64,000 nucleotides of DNA, taken from contig NZ_CP165646.1 of assembly GCF_041199995.1 (NCBI RefSeq), positions 1-64,000 of the forward strand, given 5' to 3'. The DNA is from Leptotrichia sp. HSP-342. GTDB lineage: Bacteria; Fusobacteriota; Fusobacteriia; Fusobacteriales; Leptotrichiaceae. This document shows positions 46,125 to 56,592 of the stretch, in pieces. The stretch's first letter is position 1, and every line of letters starts with the position of its first letter. Under the pieces are notes generated by a model that saw only the letters and a program-made list of their open reading frames with translations, was not told the origin of the DNA and did no database searches. Position numbers and translations under genes: made by a program.

Positions 46125-47141
46125 TTAAATCCGATTCATAATTTCTTTAAAGACTCTATCTACACTAATTAAAGGAATTCCTTTATAGTAGTCTTTTTTA
46201 TATTCGTGTCTTTTCTTGGGAATTTTCACAATGTTATTTTCATAAAATTCATTATTCTCAATAACATTGCTTTTCTCAGTATATGGAAAAAAACCCAAAT
46301 CTCGTTTTCCTGGACCAAAAATCCCAATCACAAACGGCTTTTCAAATCCACTTGCAATATGAATTGGAGAACTGTCATTTCCAACGACAATATCAGCCTT
46401 TGAAATCAAAGCTCCAAATTCTACAAGATTAATTTCTCCACGAAAATCAATAACATTTTTATCATTTGGGAAATTTAGAGATAGTTTTTTTTCGTCTTTT
46501 GAGCCAGTTATACCAATAAAATAATTTTTATTTTTTTTCAATCTTTCAATAATCTCACGATATTTTTCTATCGGCCACATTTTTTCTGCTCTTTGACTAC
46601 CTGGTGCAACTAATATCAGTTTTTGTCCCTTATTTCCAAAGTAGCCGTGATGTTCCAAAATTTTATTAATTTTAGTAAAATTTTCTTTTGCAGGATAAAT
46701 TCTAATTGGAATTTTTTCTCCTTTATATTCCACTAAATCAAGCAATCTTTCCACTTCATGCTTTTTCATATCATAATGAACTTTCTTATTTAGCAGGAAC
46801 GAGCCTGTCGCTACATCAAATCCTACAATATTAGGAATTTTTGCTAATTTTGCAAGTAATATGGATTTTATAAATCTATGTGGAATTACCGCATAGTCGT
46901 ATTTTTTTTGTTTTAAAATCTTTAGAACTCTCAAAAAACCTTTTATCCCTTTATCTTGCCCTTTTTTGTCATAAAGAATTATTTCATTTAAATTTGGATT
47001 GTTACTTATCACACTTTTATTTGTCGGCAATGTCAAATAATCAATTTCTGATTCAGGATACATGTCCTTTAACCTTTGTATCAAAGGCGTAGACAATACA
47101 ATATCTCCAATAAATGCTGTATGTATTACCAATATTTTCAT
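46125..47141 (-). CDS. ADP-heptose:LPS heptosyltransferase-like protein (WaaF-like, GT9)
   Basis: 338 residues and the closest of the three GT9 enzymes to classical WaaF: MKILVIHTAFIGDIVLSTPLIQRLKDMYPE, GFDVATGSFLLNKKVHYD, ILVAPGSQRAEKMWP, and ADIVVGNDSSPIHIASGFEKPFVIGIFGP (donor site D-S-S). GGAGAAGAA precedes the ATG. It is the first gene of the leftward cluster, which then continues with the ligase and further transferases. A role in inner-core building is likely. Confidence 0.88.
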   Translation of the reverse strand: MKILVIHTAFIGDIVLSTPLIQRLKDMYPESEIDYLTLPTNKSVISNNPNLNEIILYDKKGQDKGIKGFLRVLKILKQKKYDYAVIPHRFIKSILLAKLAKIPNIVGFDVATGSFLLNKKVHYDMKKHEVERLLDLVEYKGEKIPIRIYPAKENFTKINKILEHHGYFGNKGQKLILVAPGSQRAEKMWPIEKYREIIERLKKNKNYFIGITGSKDEKKLSLNFPNDKNVIDFRGEINLVEFGALISKADIVVGNDSSPIHIASGFEKPFVIGIFGPGKRDLGFFPYTEKSNVIENNEFYENNIVKIPKKRHEYKKDYYKGIPLISVDRVFKEIMNRI

Positions 47142-47286
47142 TTCTTCTCCTTTTTCAAAACCCCATTAATCCAAAATCTTCTAAAACATCCTATTTTTAA
47201 GCTTTTTTATAAATATTTCATTTATCTTTATATACAGAGTTATTATACCATATTTTAGTATTTTTTTACATAGGTTAACAGGTATA

Positions 47287-47315
47287 TTGAAATAAAAAAT
47301 ATAATATGTTAGAAT
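47287..47315 (+). promoter_or_regulatory. Predicted promoter of the core-kinase-like gene
   Basis: TTGAAA (47287-47292), 17 bases, TAGAAT (47310-47315) with an extended TGT; leader of about 35 bases. It sits in the divergent 214-base gap beside the WaaF-like gene. Confidence 0.5.
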
Positions 47316-47355
47316 TGACAAAAGAAAATAAAAATTAGATAAAGGAAAAAAGAAA

Positions 47356-48030
47356 ATGCAGGAAACTAAAAATTTAAATATAGATAATGAAAAAAATTTT
47401 TTTTATAAAACTTATGAATACAAAAATACAAAGGCTCTAAAAATATTTTTGGGATTTACAAGGGAAAAAGGAAAAAATTCTTTCGAAATTGCAAAACACT
47501 TAAAAAATGATTTTCCAGAACTTAATTTCATGAAGATAACAGAATATAAAGTCATAAAATATACACCCTTTCGCATAAAGATAGAAACTGTATCAGAAAA
47601 TATAAATAAGACATTTAACAGTAACTTTATATCTTATTATAATTATCTAATCGAAAAAAATGATTTTCGTCTTACGTATAAAACGCTTGATTTATGGCTT
47701 AATTTTGAAAAAAACTTTTTTGAAAAGGAATATTATCATATGGATTTTAGTTTAGGAAATTTTTTTATAGATAAAGAAAATGGTAAAATTGCCTTTATTG
47801 ATTTTGACGATATTGTAAGAAAGCCGCCCTTTTTTAGAAAACGTCTCTATTTGACAAAATCCATCAGAAGTTTTGAAGGCTCAATGAAATTCTTTTTATC
47901 GGTAAAAAACTTTTCAAAGGAAGAAAATCAGAAGATTATTGATAGACTAGAAGAGATTAAAAAGCAGTATAGCGTTGTTTCGAGAAAAAAAGATTTGGAA
48001 ATGACTAGGAAAATTTTAGATAGAAAATAA
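47356..48030 (+). CDS. WaaY/RfaY-like core kinase family protein
   Basis: 224 residues with a minimal kinase fold: TREKGKNSFEIAKHLK in the N-lobe, catalytic loop YYHMDFSLGNFFID (Asp and Asn) and metal motif AFIDFDDIV. This matches WaaY/RfaY, which phosphorylates the second heptose of LPS core. It is the only rightward gene within a 34-kb leftward block and stands back-to-back with the WaaF-like gene. A second kinase of the group, WaaP-like, is at 7631. Confidence 0.75.
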   Translation: MQETKNLNIDNEKNFFYKTYEYKNTKALKIFLGFTREKGKNSFEIAKHLKNDFPELNFMKITEYKVIKYTPFRIKIETVSENINKTFNSNFISYYNYLIEKNDFRLTYKTLDLWLNFEKNFFEKEYYHMDFSLGNFFIDKENGKIAFIDFDDIVRKPPFFRKRLYLTKSIRSFEGSMKFFLSVKNFSKEENQKIIDRLEEIKKQYSVVSRKKDLEMTRKILDRK

Positions 48031-48035
48031 AAAAT

Positions 48036-48073
48036 ATACTCAGACAGCGTCAAAAAGTTGCCTGAGTATTTTT
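48036..48073. terminator. Bidirectional terminator between the core kinase and the convergent gene
   Basis: Arms ATACTCAG (48036-48043) and CTGAGTAT (48062-48069), perfect 8 bp with further pairing inside, flanked by TTTTT on the right and AAAAA on the left. Serves the rightward kinase and the leftward gene ending at 48100. Confidence 0.75.
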
Positions 48074-48099
48074 GTTAAATGTTCTTAAATTTTATGAGA

Positions 48100-48861
48100 T
48101 TATACTATAAAAATCGGCTTTTGAAGATTTTCTAGTATTCTAACTCCCAGTTTACCAGTAATTCTTTCCACCATTACTGTGTATCTCAAATCACCCATTA
48201 AGACTAGGTCATAGTTTTGTGCTTCATTCATAATTGTCTTGAATGTATCTCCTTTTTTGTGGATAAGGTTGTAATTGTCCCCAAAACGTTCAGCTAGGCT
48301 ATTTTCATCCTCTTCTTCAACATTTACACGTAATACATCCACTTTTTGCTCCCCAAATATATGGAAGAAAGTAAATAATGTTTTATTTGCATTATAAGCT
48401 CCATCGTCAAGCAGCATTAAATTTTCTAATTTGAAATCTTCCACATTTGGTAAAATAATTAATGGTTTGAAAATACTTCTTAAAATTTCCTTTAGTACTG
48501 AAGTTACTTTTTCACTTTTTACAAGAACAAGCAAATCATATTTTTTTAACTCTTCCAGTACAATTTCAGATGTCTCTCCGTCTTTTGTGTAAAAGTTCGA
48601 AATATCAGAAGTCATTTTTTCCTTTAATTTTTTTACAGTTTTTTCCTCAAGTTCCCTGTATTCCTTAAAAGCGTAATTTGCTCCAATATTTAGTCCCATT
48701 CCTTCGATACTTACAGGAAATACCTCATATTTCAAGACATCCTTAATATAAATAACGTCAACATCAGCGTTATATTTTTGCTTGAAAACTTTTGCAAAAT
48801 TAACCAATGGCTGTATTTCGTTTTCCGCCGTAACTAAAAATAATGCTTTTTTTTGTAACAT
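48100..48861 (-). CDS. Hypothetical protein with universal-stress-protein-like tandem fold
   Basis: 253 residues. Two alternating alpha/beta halves (KKALFLVTAENEIQPLVNFAKVFKQ; later NLMLLDDGAYNANKTLFTFFHIF and YDLVLMGDLRYTVMVERITGKLGVRIL, the last resembling the USP end motif before a final PIFIV strand). The ATP-binding Gly motif of true USPs is only partly kept, so the call is tentative. AAGGAAG spacing favours the ATG at 48861 over the GTG at 48870. It follows gyrA in the same direction, 32 bases after its stop. Confidence 0.55.
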   Translation of the reverse strand: MLQKKALFLVTAENEIQPLVNFAKVFKQKYNADVDVIYIKDVLKYEVFPVSIEGMGLNIGANYAFKEYRELEEKTVKKLKEKMTSDISNFYTKDGETSEIVLEELKKYDLLVLVKSEKVTSVLKEILRSIFKPLIILPNVEDFKLENLMLLDDGAYNANKTLFTFFHIFGEQKVDVLRVNVEEEDENSLAERFGDNYNLIHKKGDTFKTIMNEAQNYDLVLMGDLRYTVMVERITGKLGVRILENLQKPIFIV

Positions 48862-48902
48862 TTTAACCACTTCCTTCTATATGATAATTTTTTTTATCCT
48901 AT

Positions 48903-51467
48903 TTATTGTTCATCTTCACTCAATTCAGGCTCTTCTGTAATTTTTACCACTGAAGCAATTTTTTCATTATTTCTAACTTTCATTATTCGCACACCAGATG
49001 CCGAACGCCCTATTACCGACACGTTATTAACGCTCGTTCTAATCAATGTTCCTTCTGACGTAATAAGCATAATTTCATCATTTTCTGTGACAATTTTTAC
49101 ATCCACGATTTTTCCAGTTTTATCGTTAAGTTTTGCATTGATAATTCCTTTTCCTCCTCTAGATGTAAGTCTGTATTCTGATAACTTGGTACGTTTTCCA
49201 TATCCTTCCTCAGTTATTGTAAGAATTCTCATTTCATCATTATTCATTTCTGAATTAATAATTGCAGCACCTACAATTTTGTCCTTATCTCGAAGAGTAA
49301 TACCTTTTACTCCAGCCGCTCCAGTTCCCATGCTTCTTACATCTTTTTCAGAGAATCTAATCGCAATACCGTTTCTCGTAGCGGTAAATACTTCATCCTC
49401 GCCAGTTCCGCTTGTAAGCCCAATATACATAACTTCATCATCATCATTTAACTTAATTGCACGTTTTCCAGCTTTTTTAATATTGTCAAACAATGTCAGT
49501 TCAGATTTTTTAACAACTCCGTTTCGTGTTACAAAGAATAAGTTTTTATTTTTTTCAAATTCCCGAACTCTTATTATTGTGCTGACTTTTTCATCAGTAT
49601 CTAGATTTATAATGTTTCCAATCAGTTTTCCACGTGCTTGTTTTCCAGTTTCAGGAATTTCATAAACTTTTATGCTGAATACTTTTCCTTTCGTTGTGAA
49701 AATAAGCAATGTGTCAAGAGTTTTTGCTATGTACATATTTTTTACTACATCGTCTTCTATTGTATTTGTAGCATTTACACCAATTCCACCACGTTTTTGT
49801 GAACGGTAAGTGTCAATTGCCACACGTTTTACATAACCTTTTTCTGTAAGCGTTACAACAACTTCTTCGTCCTTAATTAAGTCTTCTATACTAATTTCGG
49901 CTCTTGCATTTCTGATTTCAGTTCTACGTTCATCACCGAAATCATCTTTTAACTTAAGTGCCTCCTCTTTAATTATACCATATATTTTTAAATCGTCAGA
50001 TAAAATTCCAGTTAATTCTTCAATTAATAGCATAAGTTCATTATATTCCTGATTAATTTTATCTCTTTCAAGTCCAGTAAGCCTTTGCAATCTCATATCC
50101 AGAATTGCTTTTGCCTGAATTTCTGAAAATCCAAATTTTGCAATTAATTCAGTCCGTGCAACATTTGCATCCTTTGAAGCACGTATAATTCTAATTACTT
50201 CCTCAATATTATCAAGTGCAATTTTGAATCCTTCCAAAATATGAGCCCTATTTTTAGCCTTTTTCAGCTCAAATTCAGTTCTTCTTGTAATTACTTCAAA
50301 CCTATGTTCCAGATATTTTTGAAGAACCTGCTTTAAATTCAACACTCTTGGTGCATTATCCACAAGTGCAAGCATAATTACACCAAATGTATTTTGTAAA
50401 TCAGTAAATTTATAAAGGCTGTTCAGAATTAATTCACTTTCCTCACCTTTTTTCAGCTCAATTACAATTCTGATACCATCCCTGTCAGTTTCATCCCGCA
50501 AGTCAGATATTCCAGTAATTTTCTTCTGTCTTACCAAATCTGCAATTTTTTCAATAAGTCTGGCTTTATTTACCTGATAAGGTAATTCCGTAACAATAAT
50601 CGACTCTTTTCCAGTTTTGGAAGTTTCAACTTCCACACGCCCTGCAACTCGCAGTTTTCCACGTCCAGTTCTATACGCATCATAAATTCCTTGTTTTCCA
50701 TTAATTATACCTCCAGTTGGAAAATCTGGACCTTTTATGTATGTAATCAGCTCATCAATCGAAATTTCAGGATTATCAATCAAAGCAACAATTCCATCAA
50801 CGACCTCTCCTAAATTATGTGGCGGAATATTTGTAGCCATTCCGACAGCAATACCGTTTGCTCCATTTAGTAGTAAATTAGGAAGTTTTGCAGGCAATAC
50901 AACTGGCTCATCCAAACTTTCATCAAAGTTCTTTCTGTAATCAATCGTATCTTTTCCAATATCCGCAAGTAATTCTTCAGTAATTTTAGCCATTCTAGCT
51001 TCTGTATACCGCATTGCCGCTGCTTCATCCCCATCAATCGAACCAAAGTTCCCATGTCCGTCGATAAGTTCATATCTCATATTAAAGTCTTGTGCCATTC
51101 TAACCATTGCACCATAAACTGAAGAATCTCCATGTGGATGGTATTTCCCCAATACATCCCCGACAATTCTTGCCGATTTTTTAAATGGAGTCTTATGGCT
51201 CATTCCCATTTCACTCATGGAAAACAAAATTCTTCTATGCACAGGCTTTAATCCATCACGCACATCAGGCAACGCACGACTAACAATTACACTCATTGAA
51301 TAATCCAAATAAGCCGCCTTTATCTCATCCTCAATATAAACATTAGATTCATTTGATAAATCCGTAGCCTTAGGCAATCCTTCCATAATGATTTCCCTAT
51401 CATCGTTCTCATCCATTTCCGTTATCTCTTCTTCTCTTTCATCGTCATCTCTAAAATCGTCTGACAT
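48903..51467 (-). CDS. gyrA: DNA gyrase subunit A
   Basis: Topoisomerase II cleavage subunit, 854 residues, with an unusual acidic N-terminal extension of about 40 residues ahead of [28 protein letters not shown]. Catalytic Tyr is in [10 protein letters not shown] (about Tyr154). The quinolone region reads [10 protein letters not shown]: the Ser equivalent to E. coli Ser83 is kept, but position 87 is Gly rather than Asp. The C-terminal six-blade beta-pinwheel repeats (for example [15 protein letters not shown], the GyrA box QRGGKGI-like region) are present. AGAGGTGCAGG precedes the ATG. It is transcribed behind gyrB but separated from it by a 602-base gap. Confidence 0.97.
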   Translation of the reverse strand: MSDDFRDDDEREEEITEMDENDDREIIMEGLPKATDLSNESNVYIEDEIKAAYLDYSMSVIVSRALPDVRDGLKPVHRRILFSMSEMGMSHKTPFKKSARIVGDVLGKYHPHGDSSVYGAMVRMAQDFNMRYELIDGHGNFGSIDGDEAAAMRYTEARMAKITEELLADIGKDTIDYRKNFDESLDEPVVLPAKLPNLLLNGANGIAVGMATNIPPHNLGEVVDGIVALIDNPEISIDELITYIKGPDFPTGGIINGKQGIYDAYRTGRGKLRVAGRVEVETSKTGKESIIVTELPYQVNKARLIEKIADLVRQKKITGISDLRDETDRDGIRIVIELKKGEESELILNSLYKFTDLQNTFGVIMLALVDNAPRVLNLKQVLQKYLEHRFEVITRRTEFELKKAKNRAHILEGFKIALDNIEEVIRIIRASKDANVARTELIAKFGFSEIQAKAILDMRLQRLTGLERDKINQEYNELMLLIEELTGILSDDLKIYGIIKEEALKLKDDFGDERRTEIRNARAEISIEDLIKDEEVVVTLTEKGYVKRVAIDTYRSQKRGGIGVNATNTIEDDVVKNMYIAKTLDTLLIFTTKGKVFSIKVYEIPETGKQARGKLIGNIINLDTDEKVSTIIRVREFEKNKNLFFVTRNGVVKKSELTLFDNIKKAGKRAIKLNDDDEVMYIGLTSGTGEDEVFTATRNGIAIRFSEKDVRSMGTGAAGVKGITLRDKDKIVGAAIINSEMNNDEMRILTITEEGYGKRTKLSEYRLTSRGGKGIINAKLNDKTGKIVDVKIVTENDEIMLITSEGTLIRTSVNNVSVIGRSASGVRIMKVRNNEKIASVVKITEEPELSEDEQ

Positions 51468-51620
51468 CCTGCACCTCTTTTCTTCTCTTTTACTTTATAA
51501 TCCACCTTCTCAAAATTCCACAACCTAACTTGTATATTTATCTATTAAACATCTTTTATAAAATAAATTTTTGCTAACAAATGTTATTCCTATAATTTCT
51601 ATATCTTCTTCTTTTTTTAA

Positions 51621-51997
51621 GCAAGGGAAATCAATCGCCATTTCCCTTGCATCCCTGGCTCGTCTAAGCATTTTTTGAAAATAAAAATTAAACTCGCTTT
51701 GCTCAAACAGAAATTTTTATTTCCAAAAAATCACGACAACTTTAACCTAGTTGCAACAATTGATTTAACTAAATCAAAATCAAACAAAATTTCATTAGAA
51801 GAAAAATAGCTAAACACGAATGTATTTCTTTCACTATAATTTTTACATTAAATATCATTTACTTGAATCATTTTAACTTTTTATTGTGAACTTGTGCTTT
51901 TGGAATCTCTTTATGAGTTAAACGAATTCTATTTTTCTTTTATAAGAAAGTTTTGCATCGAGCAGGTGTGCAGAGGTATGGCGTCTGATACCTCTGC
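51621..51997 (-). repeat. Hairpin-ended intergenic element, copy 2 (candidate structured RNA), between gyrB and gyrA
   Basis: Fills the 602-base gap 51468-52069. A 10-bp hairpin (51621-51630, 51641-51650; loop TCAATCGCCA) and GGCTCGTCTA (51657-51666) are followed by a 20-bp stem (51670-51689, 51712-51731; one A.C mismatch on +, G.U on -) with loop AACTCGCTTTGCTCAAACAG, then AT-rich sequence and a 10-bp hairpin (51970-51979, 51988-51997; loop GGCGTCTG). Both end hairpins show, in inverted orientation, a loop of type TCAnnCGCCA, and each is preceded outside by a T-run. On the minus strand it is co-directional with gyrB and gyrA. Confidence 0.78.
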
Positions 51998-52069
51998 GTT
52001 AAAAAAATTAATATAAATAAAATAAGAAAAAATAATCATTAACCAAAATATCTTAAAATAAAAAATAAA

Positions 52070-54052
52070 TTATATATCTAGATTTCTTACGTAATTTGCA
52101 TTATCCTCGATAAACTTTCTTCTCGGCTCAACTTTATCCCCCATCAGAATATTAAACATCTTATCGGCATAGGAAGCATCTTCCATTGATACTTTTAACA
52201 ATGTTCTTACTTCTGGGTCAAGCGTTGTTTCCCAAAGTTGTTCTGGGTTCATTTCTCCTAGCCCTTTGTAACGCTGGATTGTGTATTTTCTTCCTTCTCC
52301 TTCCAGCACTCTTGTCACTTGTTTCATCTGATCATCTGAATAGGCGTATCTGATTGCCTTTCCAGCCTGAATTTTGTATAAAGGAGGCTGTGCGATATAA
52401 ATATAACCTTCATTTATTAATTCTCTTAGATGTCTGTAGAAGAAAGTTAGCATTAATGTTCTAATGTGAGCTCCATCAACATCAGCATCTGTCATAATTA
52501 CGATTTTATGGTATCTTAGTTTTTTCAAATCCATTTCTTCGCCAAATCCAGCTCCAAAGGCTGTAATCATTGCTCTAATTTCAGCATTTTCCAGAGCTTT
52601 ATGCACTCCTGATTTTTCTACGTTCAAGATTTTTCCACGAAGCGGCAATATTGCCTGAAATCTTCTATCTCTTCCTTGTTTTGCAGAACCTCCTGCTGAG
52701 TTTCCTTCGACTATGAAAATTTCTGATTCAGCCGGATCTTTTGAAGAGCAGTCTGCCAATTTACCAGGCAGCGATCCTACTTCCAATGTATTTTTTCTAA
52801 GTACAAGCTCTCTTGCTTTTTTCGCTGCTTCTCTTGCCCTTTTTGACATTGCCATTTTTTCAATGATTTTTTCGGCTGCCTTTGGATGATCTTCTAGATA
52901 AAATTTCAAGTTGCTTCCAACAATATTTGACACAATCCCTGTAACTTCACTGTTTCCAAGTTTTGTTTTTGTCTGTCCTTCAAATTGAGGCTCAGGTATC
53001 TTTACACTTATTACACAGACAAGCCCTTCTCTTACATCCGTTCCTTGAAACGTACCATTTTTATCTTTGATTAAGTTCATCTGTTTTGCAATATCATTAA
53101 TTGTTCTTGTAAGTGCAGTTCTAAATCCGCTGACATGAGTTCCGCCTTCATGAGTATTTATATTATTTACAAACGAATAAACCGTTTCTCTTTGTGAAGT
53201 TGTGTAGTTCATTGCAATTTCCACTTCCACGAATTTTGCACTTCGCTGTTTTTTCACTGTGTTTCCATCCTCATCCACAGTTTCTACTTCCTTAGCTTCC
53301 TCAATTTGCATTGTATCAGCCATATAAATCACATCATCAACGATTTTTTCATCATCAATAATTTCATTTAAAAAGTCCTTTATTCCACCTTCAAATAAAA
53401 ATTCTTCAGCTTTTATATTTTCAGCATTTCTCTCATCAGCTAGCTCAATTTTCAAGCCTTTGTTCAAATATGCCAATTCTTTTAGACGTGATTCCAGCAC
53501 AGAATAATCGTAAACTGTTGTTTCAAATATCTCATCATCAGCCTTAAATCTAATTACAGTTCCGTGTGCATCATCATCTGCCACGCCAATTTCTTCCACA
53601 GGCGAAGTTGGCACACCACGCTGATATGTCTGTCTAAAAATCTTTCCATCACGTGTTACAGTTGCCTCAAGCCATTCTGACAAAGCATTTACGACAGATA
53701 CCCCAACTCCGTGAAGTCCCCCTGACACTTTATAATTATCATTGTCAAATTTTCCTCCGGCGTGAAGTACAGTAAGTACAACTTCCAATGTTGATTTTCC
53801 AGTTTTGTGCATTCCCACAGGGATTCCACGTCCATTATCAGATACTTCGATAATATTTCCTTCAAGTATCTTTACAGTAATTTTATCGCAAATTCCAGCA
53901 AGTGCCTCATCCACGCTGTTATCTACAATTTCCCATACTAGATGGTGAAGCCCACGTGCTGAAGTTGATCCGATATACATTCCTGGACGCTTTCTAACTG
54001 CTTCCAGCCCTTCCAGAACCGTAATCGCCTCTGCTCCATAATTATTATCCAT
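52070..54052 (-). CDS. gyrB: DNA gyrase subunit B
   Basis: ATPase subunit of gyrase, 660 residues. GHKL ATP site: [42 protein letters not shown] domain: [15 protein letters not shown] and [12 protein letters not shown] metal ligands, plus [12 protein letters not shown]-terminal [18 protein letters not shown]. Length is that of short (non-proteobacterial) GyrB. GGAGG lies 11 bases before the ATG. It precedes gyrA in transcription order and both point toward the origin. Confidence 0.98.
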   Translation of the reverse strand: MDNNYGAEAITVLEGLEAVRKRPGMYIGSTSARGLHHLVWEIVDNSVDEALAGICDKITVKILEGNIIEVSDNGRGIPVGMHKTGKSTLEVVLTVLHAGGKFDNDNYKVSGGLHGVGVSVVNALSEWLEATVTRDGKIFRQTYQRGVPTSPVEEIGVADDDAHGTVIRFKADDEIFETTVYDYSVLESRLKELAYLNKGLKIELADERNAENIKAEEFLFEGGIKDFLNEIIDDEKIVDDVIYMADTMQIEEAKEVETVDEDGNTVKKQRSAKFVEVEIAMNYTTSQRETVYSFVNNINTHEGGTHVSGFRTALTRTINDIAKQMNLIKDKNGTFQGTDVREGLVCVISVKIPEPQFEGQTKTKLGNSEVTGIVSNIVGSNLKFYLEDHPKAAEKIIEKMAMSKRAREAAKKARELVLRKNTLEVGSLPGKLADCSSKDPAESEIFIVEGNSAGGSAKQGRDRRFQAILPLRGKILNVEKSGVHKALENAEIRAMITAFGAGFGEEMDLKKLRYHKIVIMTDADVDGAHIRTLMLTFFYRHLRELINEGYIYIAQPPLYKIQAGKAIRYAYSDDQMKQVTRVLEGEGRKYTIQRYKGLGEMNPEQLWETTLDPEVRTLLKVSMEDASYADKMFNILMGDKVEPRRKFIEDNANYVRNLDI

Positions 54053-54177
54053 TATTTATTTTTCCTCCATTTTTAATATATGTTCAGTCATAAATAGAAA
54101 CTTGAACAAATCTAATTTTTATCGTTAAGTTTTTTTGTTTTATTACATAAATTGTAATAATTAAATTATAAAACAAT

Positions 54178-55023
54178 TTATTCTAAATTCAATTTATTTT
54201 TTAATATATAATTTACGCTTAAGAATAGTACTATGCTCACTATACCAGTTAATATAATTAATCCAAAATTTGCACTTATGATGTATTTTACGACATTTAG
54301 AGCTATATTTCCAGTTTTATCATATAATGACGAATTATATAGATATGTATAGACCAAAATCATTCGTTTTATAACATTTAAAATTCCTCCAATTATCATA
54401 AACAATGCAGCTCCTATTAAAATTCTGTATGATTTTGCCATATTTGCGACACTGACACAGAAAAATAAGAATAGTATCTTTTCAATTGCCCAAAAAATTA
54501 AGAAAATGATAAATAAAATTATTGTTGGAATTATATATTGGACGTCTAGTGCTGTTTTTAGATAATTTATCATTTGTATAAAATCTGGATTTTCCCAAAA
54601 TTTTGACAAAACAATTTCTTCAAGTGGGATAATTAATAAGAATGTTAAAAATATTATAAAACCATTAATGATAAACCAGCTTAAGAAAGTTATTGTTTTT
54701 GCCAAAATTATCTGAGCTGTACTAATTGGAAGCGTATTTGTCAAATATCCCTCATTTCCATATACAGAGCGATAAAAACGCACTACTACTCCGTAATGTA
54801 ACATTATTATAGAGCCAATAACAGCAAGCGTGTACACAAAATAAAGTGTACCTTGAAACAGCGTTACAGTGAATCGTAAATTCTGATCTATGCTTTTATT
54901 CATCAAAACAAATAACAGTATTCTTATACAAATTCCCATTATACCTAACCCAATATAAAACGGAAATATCAACTTACCAATATCAGCAAAATCATATTTA
55001 ATTAATTTTCCTAAAATTTTCAA
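54178..55023 (-). CDS. ABC-2-type membrane permease
   Basis: 281 residues with about six membrane helices and hydrophilic loops rich in Tyr and Arg (RFYRSVYGNEGYLTNTLPIS, the loop after helix two typical of ABC-2 permeases). The start codon is TTG overlapping the ATPase stop (TTGA), with GGGAGGTG inside the ATPase gene eight bases ahead. It forms an exporter with the ATPase at 55020. Substrate unknown; similar pairs act in stress response and antibiotic export. Confidence 0.8.
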   Translation of the reverse strand: MKILGKLIKYDFADIGKLIFPFYIGLGIMGICIRILLFVLMNKSIDQNLRFTVTLFQGTLYFVYTLAVIGSIIMLHYGVVVRFYRSVYGNEGYLTNTLPISTAQIILAKTITFLSWFIINGFIIFLTFLLIIPLEEIVLSKFWENPDFIQMINYLKTALDVQYIIPTIILFIIFLIFWAIEKILFLFFCVSVANMAKSYRILIGAALFMIIGGILNVIKRMILVYTYLYNSSLYDKTGNIALNVVKYIISANFGLIILTGIVSIVLFLSVNYILKNKLNLE

Positions 55024-55721
55024 TACTTGAACACCTCCCTGAAATAATTGTCAACAGTCATATTTTGTTCTTTTTTTATTGTTTCGACTTCTTGATGGAG
55101 TAAAATATTACCTTTGTTTATAAAAATTGCCTCATCAAGCACTGATTCAATATCTGCAATTAAATGGGTAGAAATGATAACAGCAGCATCTTTATCGTAG
55201 TTTTTTATAATTGTATTGAGGATATAGTCTCTTGCGGCGGGGTCTACACCCGCTATTGGCTCATCCAATAGATACAGCTTAGCTCTTCTACACATTACAA
55301 GAATTAGCTGAACTTTTTCTTTCATTCCCTTAGAGAGTAACTTAAACCTTTTGGAAGAATCAATATCCAAGTCCTTTAACATCTTTATAGCCCTATCTAA
55401 GTCAAAATCTTCATAAAAATCTGCAAATAGTCGTAAAATAGCCTTTACTGTCTTAGTATTATCTAAATAATTTTTGTCTGGCAAGTATGCAACAATCTTT
55501 TTAGTTTCTATGCCAGGATTTTTTCCATCAATTAGTATCTCTCCTTGAGTAGGTTTAATAAGTCCGTTCAGAAGCTTTATAAAAGTTGTTTTTCCACTTC
55601 CGTTTGGACCTAAAAGTCCAACAATTTTTCCAGATTTTACTGATATATTCACACTGTTAAGAGCATTAGTAAAATCATAACTTTTAGATAGCCTATTGCA
55701 CTTTAAAATAATATTGTCCAT
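55020..55721 (-). CDS. ABC transporter ATP-binding protein (YtrB/EcsA-like)
   Basis: 233 residues: Walker A GPNGSGKTT, Q-loop, an altered signature LSKGMKEKV (instead of LSGGQ) typical of the ABC-2 exporter group YtrB/CcmA, Walker B LYLLDEP and switch His STHL. C-terminus short. Overlaps the permease gene by four bases. Starts 12 bases after the pth stop on the same strand. Confidence 0.88.
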   Translation of the reverse strand: MDNIILKCNRLSKSYDFTNALNSVNISVKSGKIVGLLGPNGSGKTTFIKLLNGLIKPTQGEILIDGKNPGIETKKIVAYLPDKNYLDNTKTVKAILRLFADFYEDFDLDRAIKMLKDLDIDSSKRFKLLSKGMKEKVQLILVMCRRAKLYLLDEPIAGVDPAARDYILNTIIKNYDKDAAVIISTHLIADIESVLDEAIFINKGNILLHQEVETIKKEQNMTVDNYFREVFKY

Positions 55722-55732
55722 AAGTATCCTTT

Positions 55733-56299
55733 CTATTTTGTATTGTATTTATTCATTAGTCTAGAAATTGTCATGTCATCTTTTATATCATCAATAAGAC
55801 TAAATATTTTTTCTCTTGAATTTTTTACAATTTCTTTTTCTTCAGGCGAAAATTTCCCTAGCACAAAGCTTAATATTTCTTCTTTCATTTTAGGTTTTCC
55901 AATTCCAAATTTTATTCTTACAAATTCATTTCCAACATGTGAAATTATGGATTTTATTCCATTATGTCCTCCTGCACTTCCATTTTGTTTAATTTTTAAC
56001 TTTCCAAATGGTATATCCATATCATCATAAATCACAAAAAGTTCTGTTTTGGGGTCAATCTTAAAAAATCTTACAGTTTCACCAATAGCTTCTCCACTCA
56101 AATTCATAAAAGTTATTGGTTTCTGATAAAACACCTTATCTCCTTTGTGATTAGTTTGTACAAAAAGTGATTTAAATTTCTCTCTTATGTCAGTTATATT
56201 ATTTTTTTTCAAATATTCATCAATAAATATAAATCCAATGTTATGACGTGTTAATTTATACTGTTCTCCTGGATTTCCCAATCCTACAATTAGTTTCAT
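55733..56299 (-). CDS. pth: Peptidyl-tRNA hydrolase
   Basis: Recycles tRNA from drop-off peptidyl-tRNAs. The 188 residues hold VGLGNPGEQYKLTRHNIGF (catalytic His19, Asn9), KPITFMNLSGEAIG, IYDDMDIPFGK (Asp) and GGHNGIKSII. Length is typical. GGAGAAATATTTT precedes the ATG. The ABC exporter genes follow immediately, so all three may share a transcript. Confidence 0.96.
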   Translation of the reverse strand: MKLIVGLGNPGEQYKLTRHNIGFIFIDEYLKKNNITDIREKFKSLFVQTNHKGDKVFYQKPITFMNLSGEAIGETVRFFKIDPKTELFVIYDDMDIPFGKLKIKQNGSAGGHNGIKSIISHVGNEFVRIKFGIGKPKMKEEILSFVLGKFSPEEKEIVKNSREKIFSLIDDIKDDMTISRLMNKYNTK

Positions 56300-56423
56300 T
56301 AAAATATTTCTCCTTTTTCAGATTGTTCATTTTAAATTATATCAAATTTATAAAAAAAATACAAAAAATATTTGAGAAAACTATTTAATTTTCGCTATTT
56401 AGGAGATTATTCCATAAATAAAA

Positions 56424-56445
56424 AAGGCGCCTTTATGGACGCCTT
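56424..56445 (-). terminator. Terminator of the flavodoxin gene
   Basis: Minus strand: AAGGCG, 10-base loop, CGCCTT, then TTTTTAT. On the plus strand the other arm is followed by CTTTATTTTT, so it may be partly bidirectional. It lies about 150 bases after the flavodoxin stop. Confidence 0.7.
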
Positions 56446-56592
56446 CTTTATTTTTGGAGAGAAAATCAACTTGTGAAAATTGATTTATCTTAGTTATATA
56501 TAAATATATAGCTAAAATCATATTTATGTTTGTCTTTTGTGAAAACAATCAGTTTATTTGAAGAAATATTTTTCACAGACATAGATTAGTTA

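Noticed and set aside
49087..49665. 192-codon plus-strand frame inside gyrA
   Set aside because: Antisense to conserved gyrA; hydrophobic translation typical of reverse-frame shadows.
51621..51997. End hairpins of the repeat element as intrinsic terminators
   Set aside because: No T-tract follows on either strand; T-runs precede the hairpins instead.
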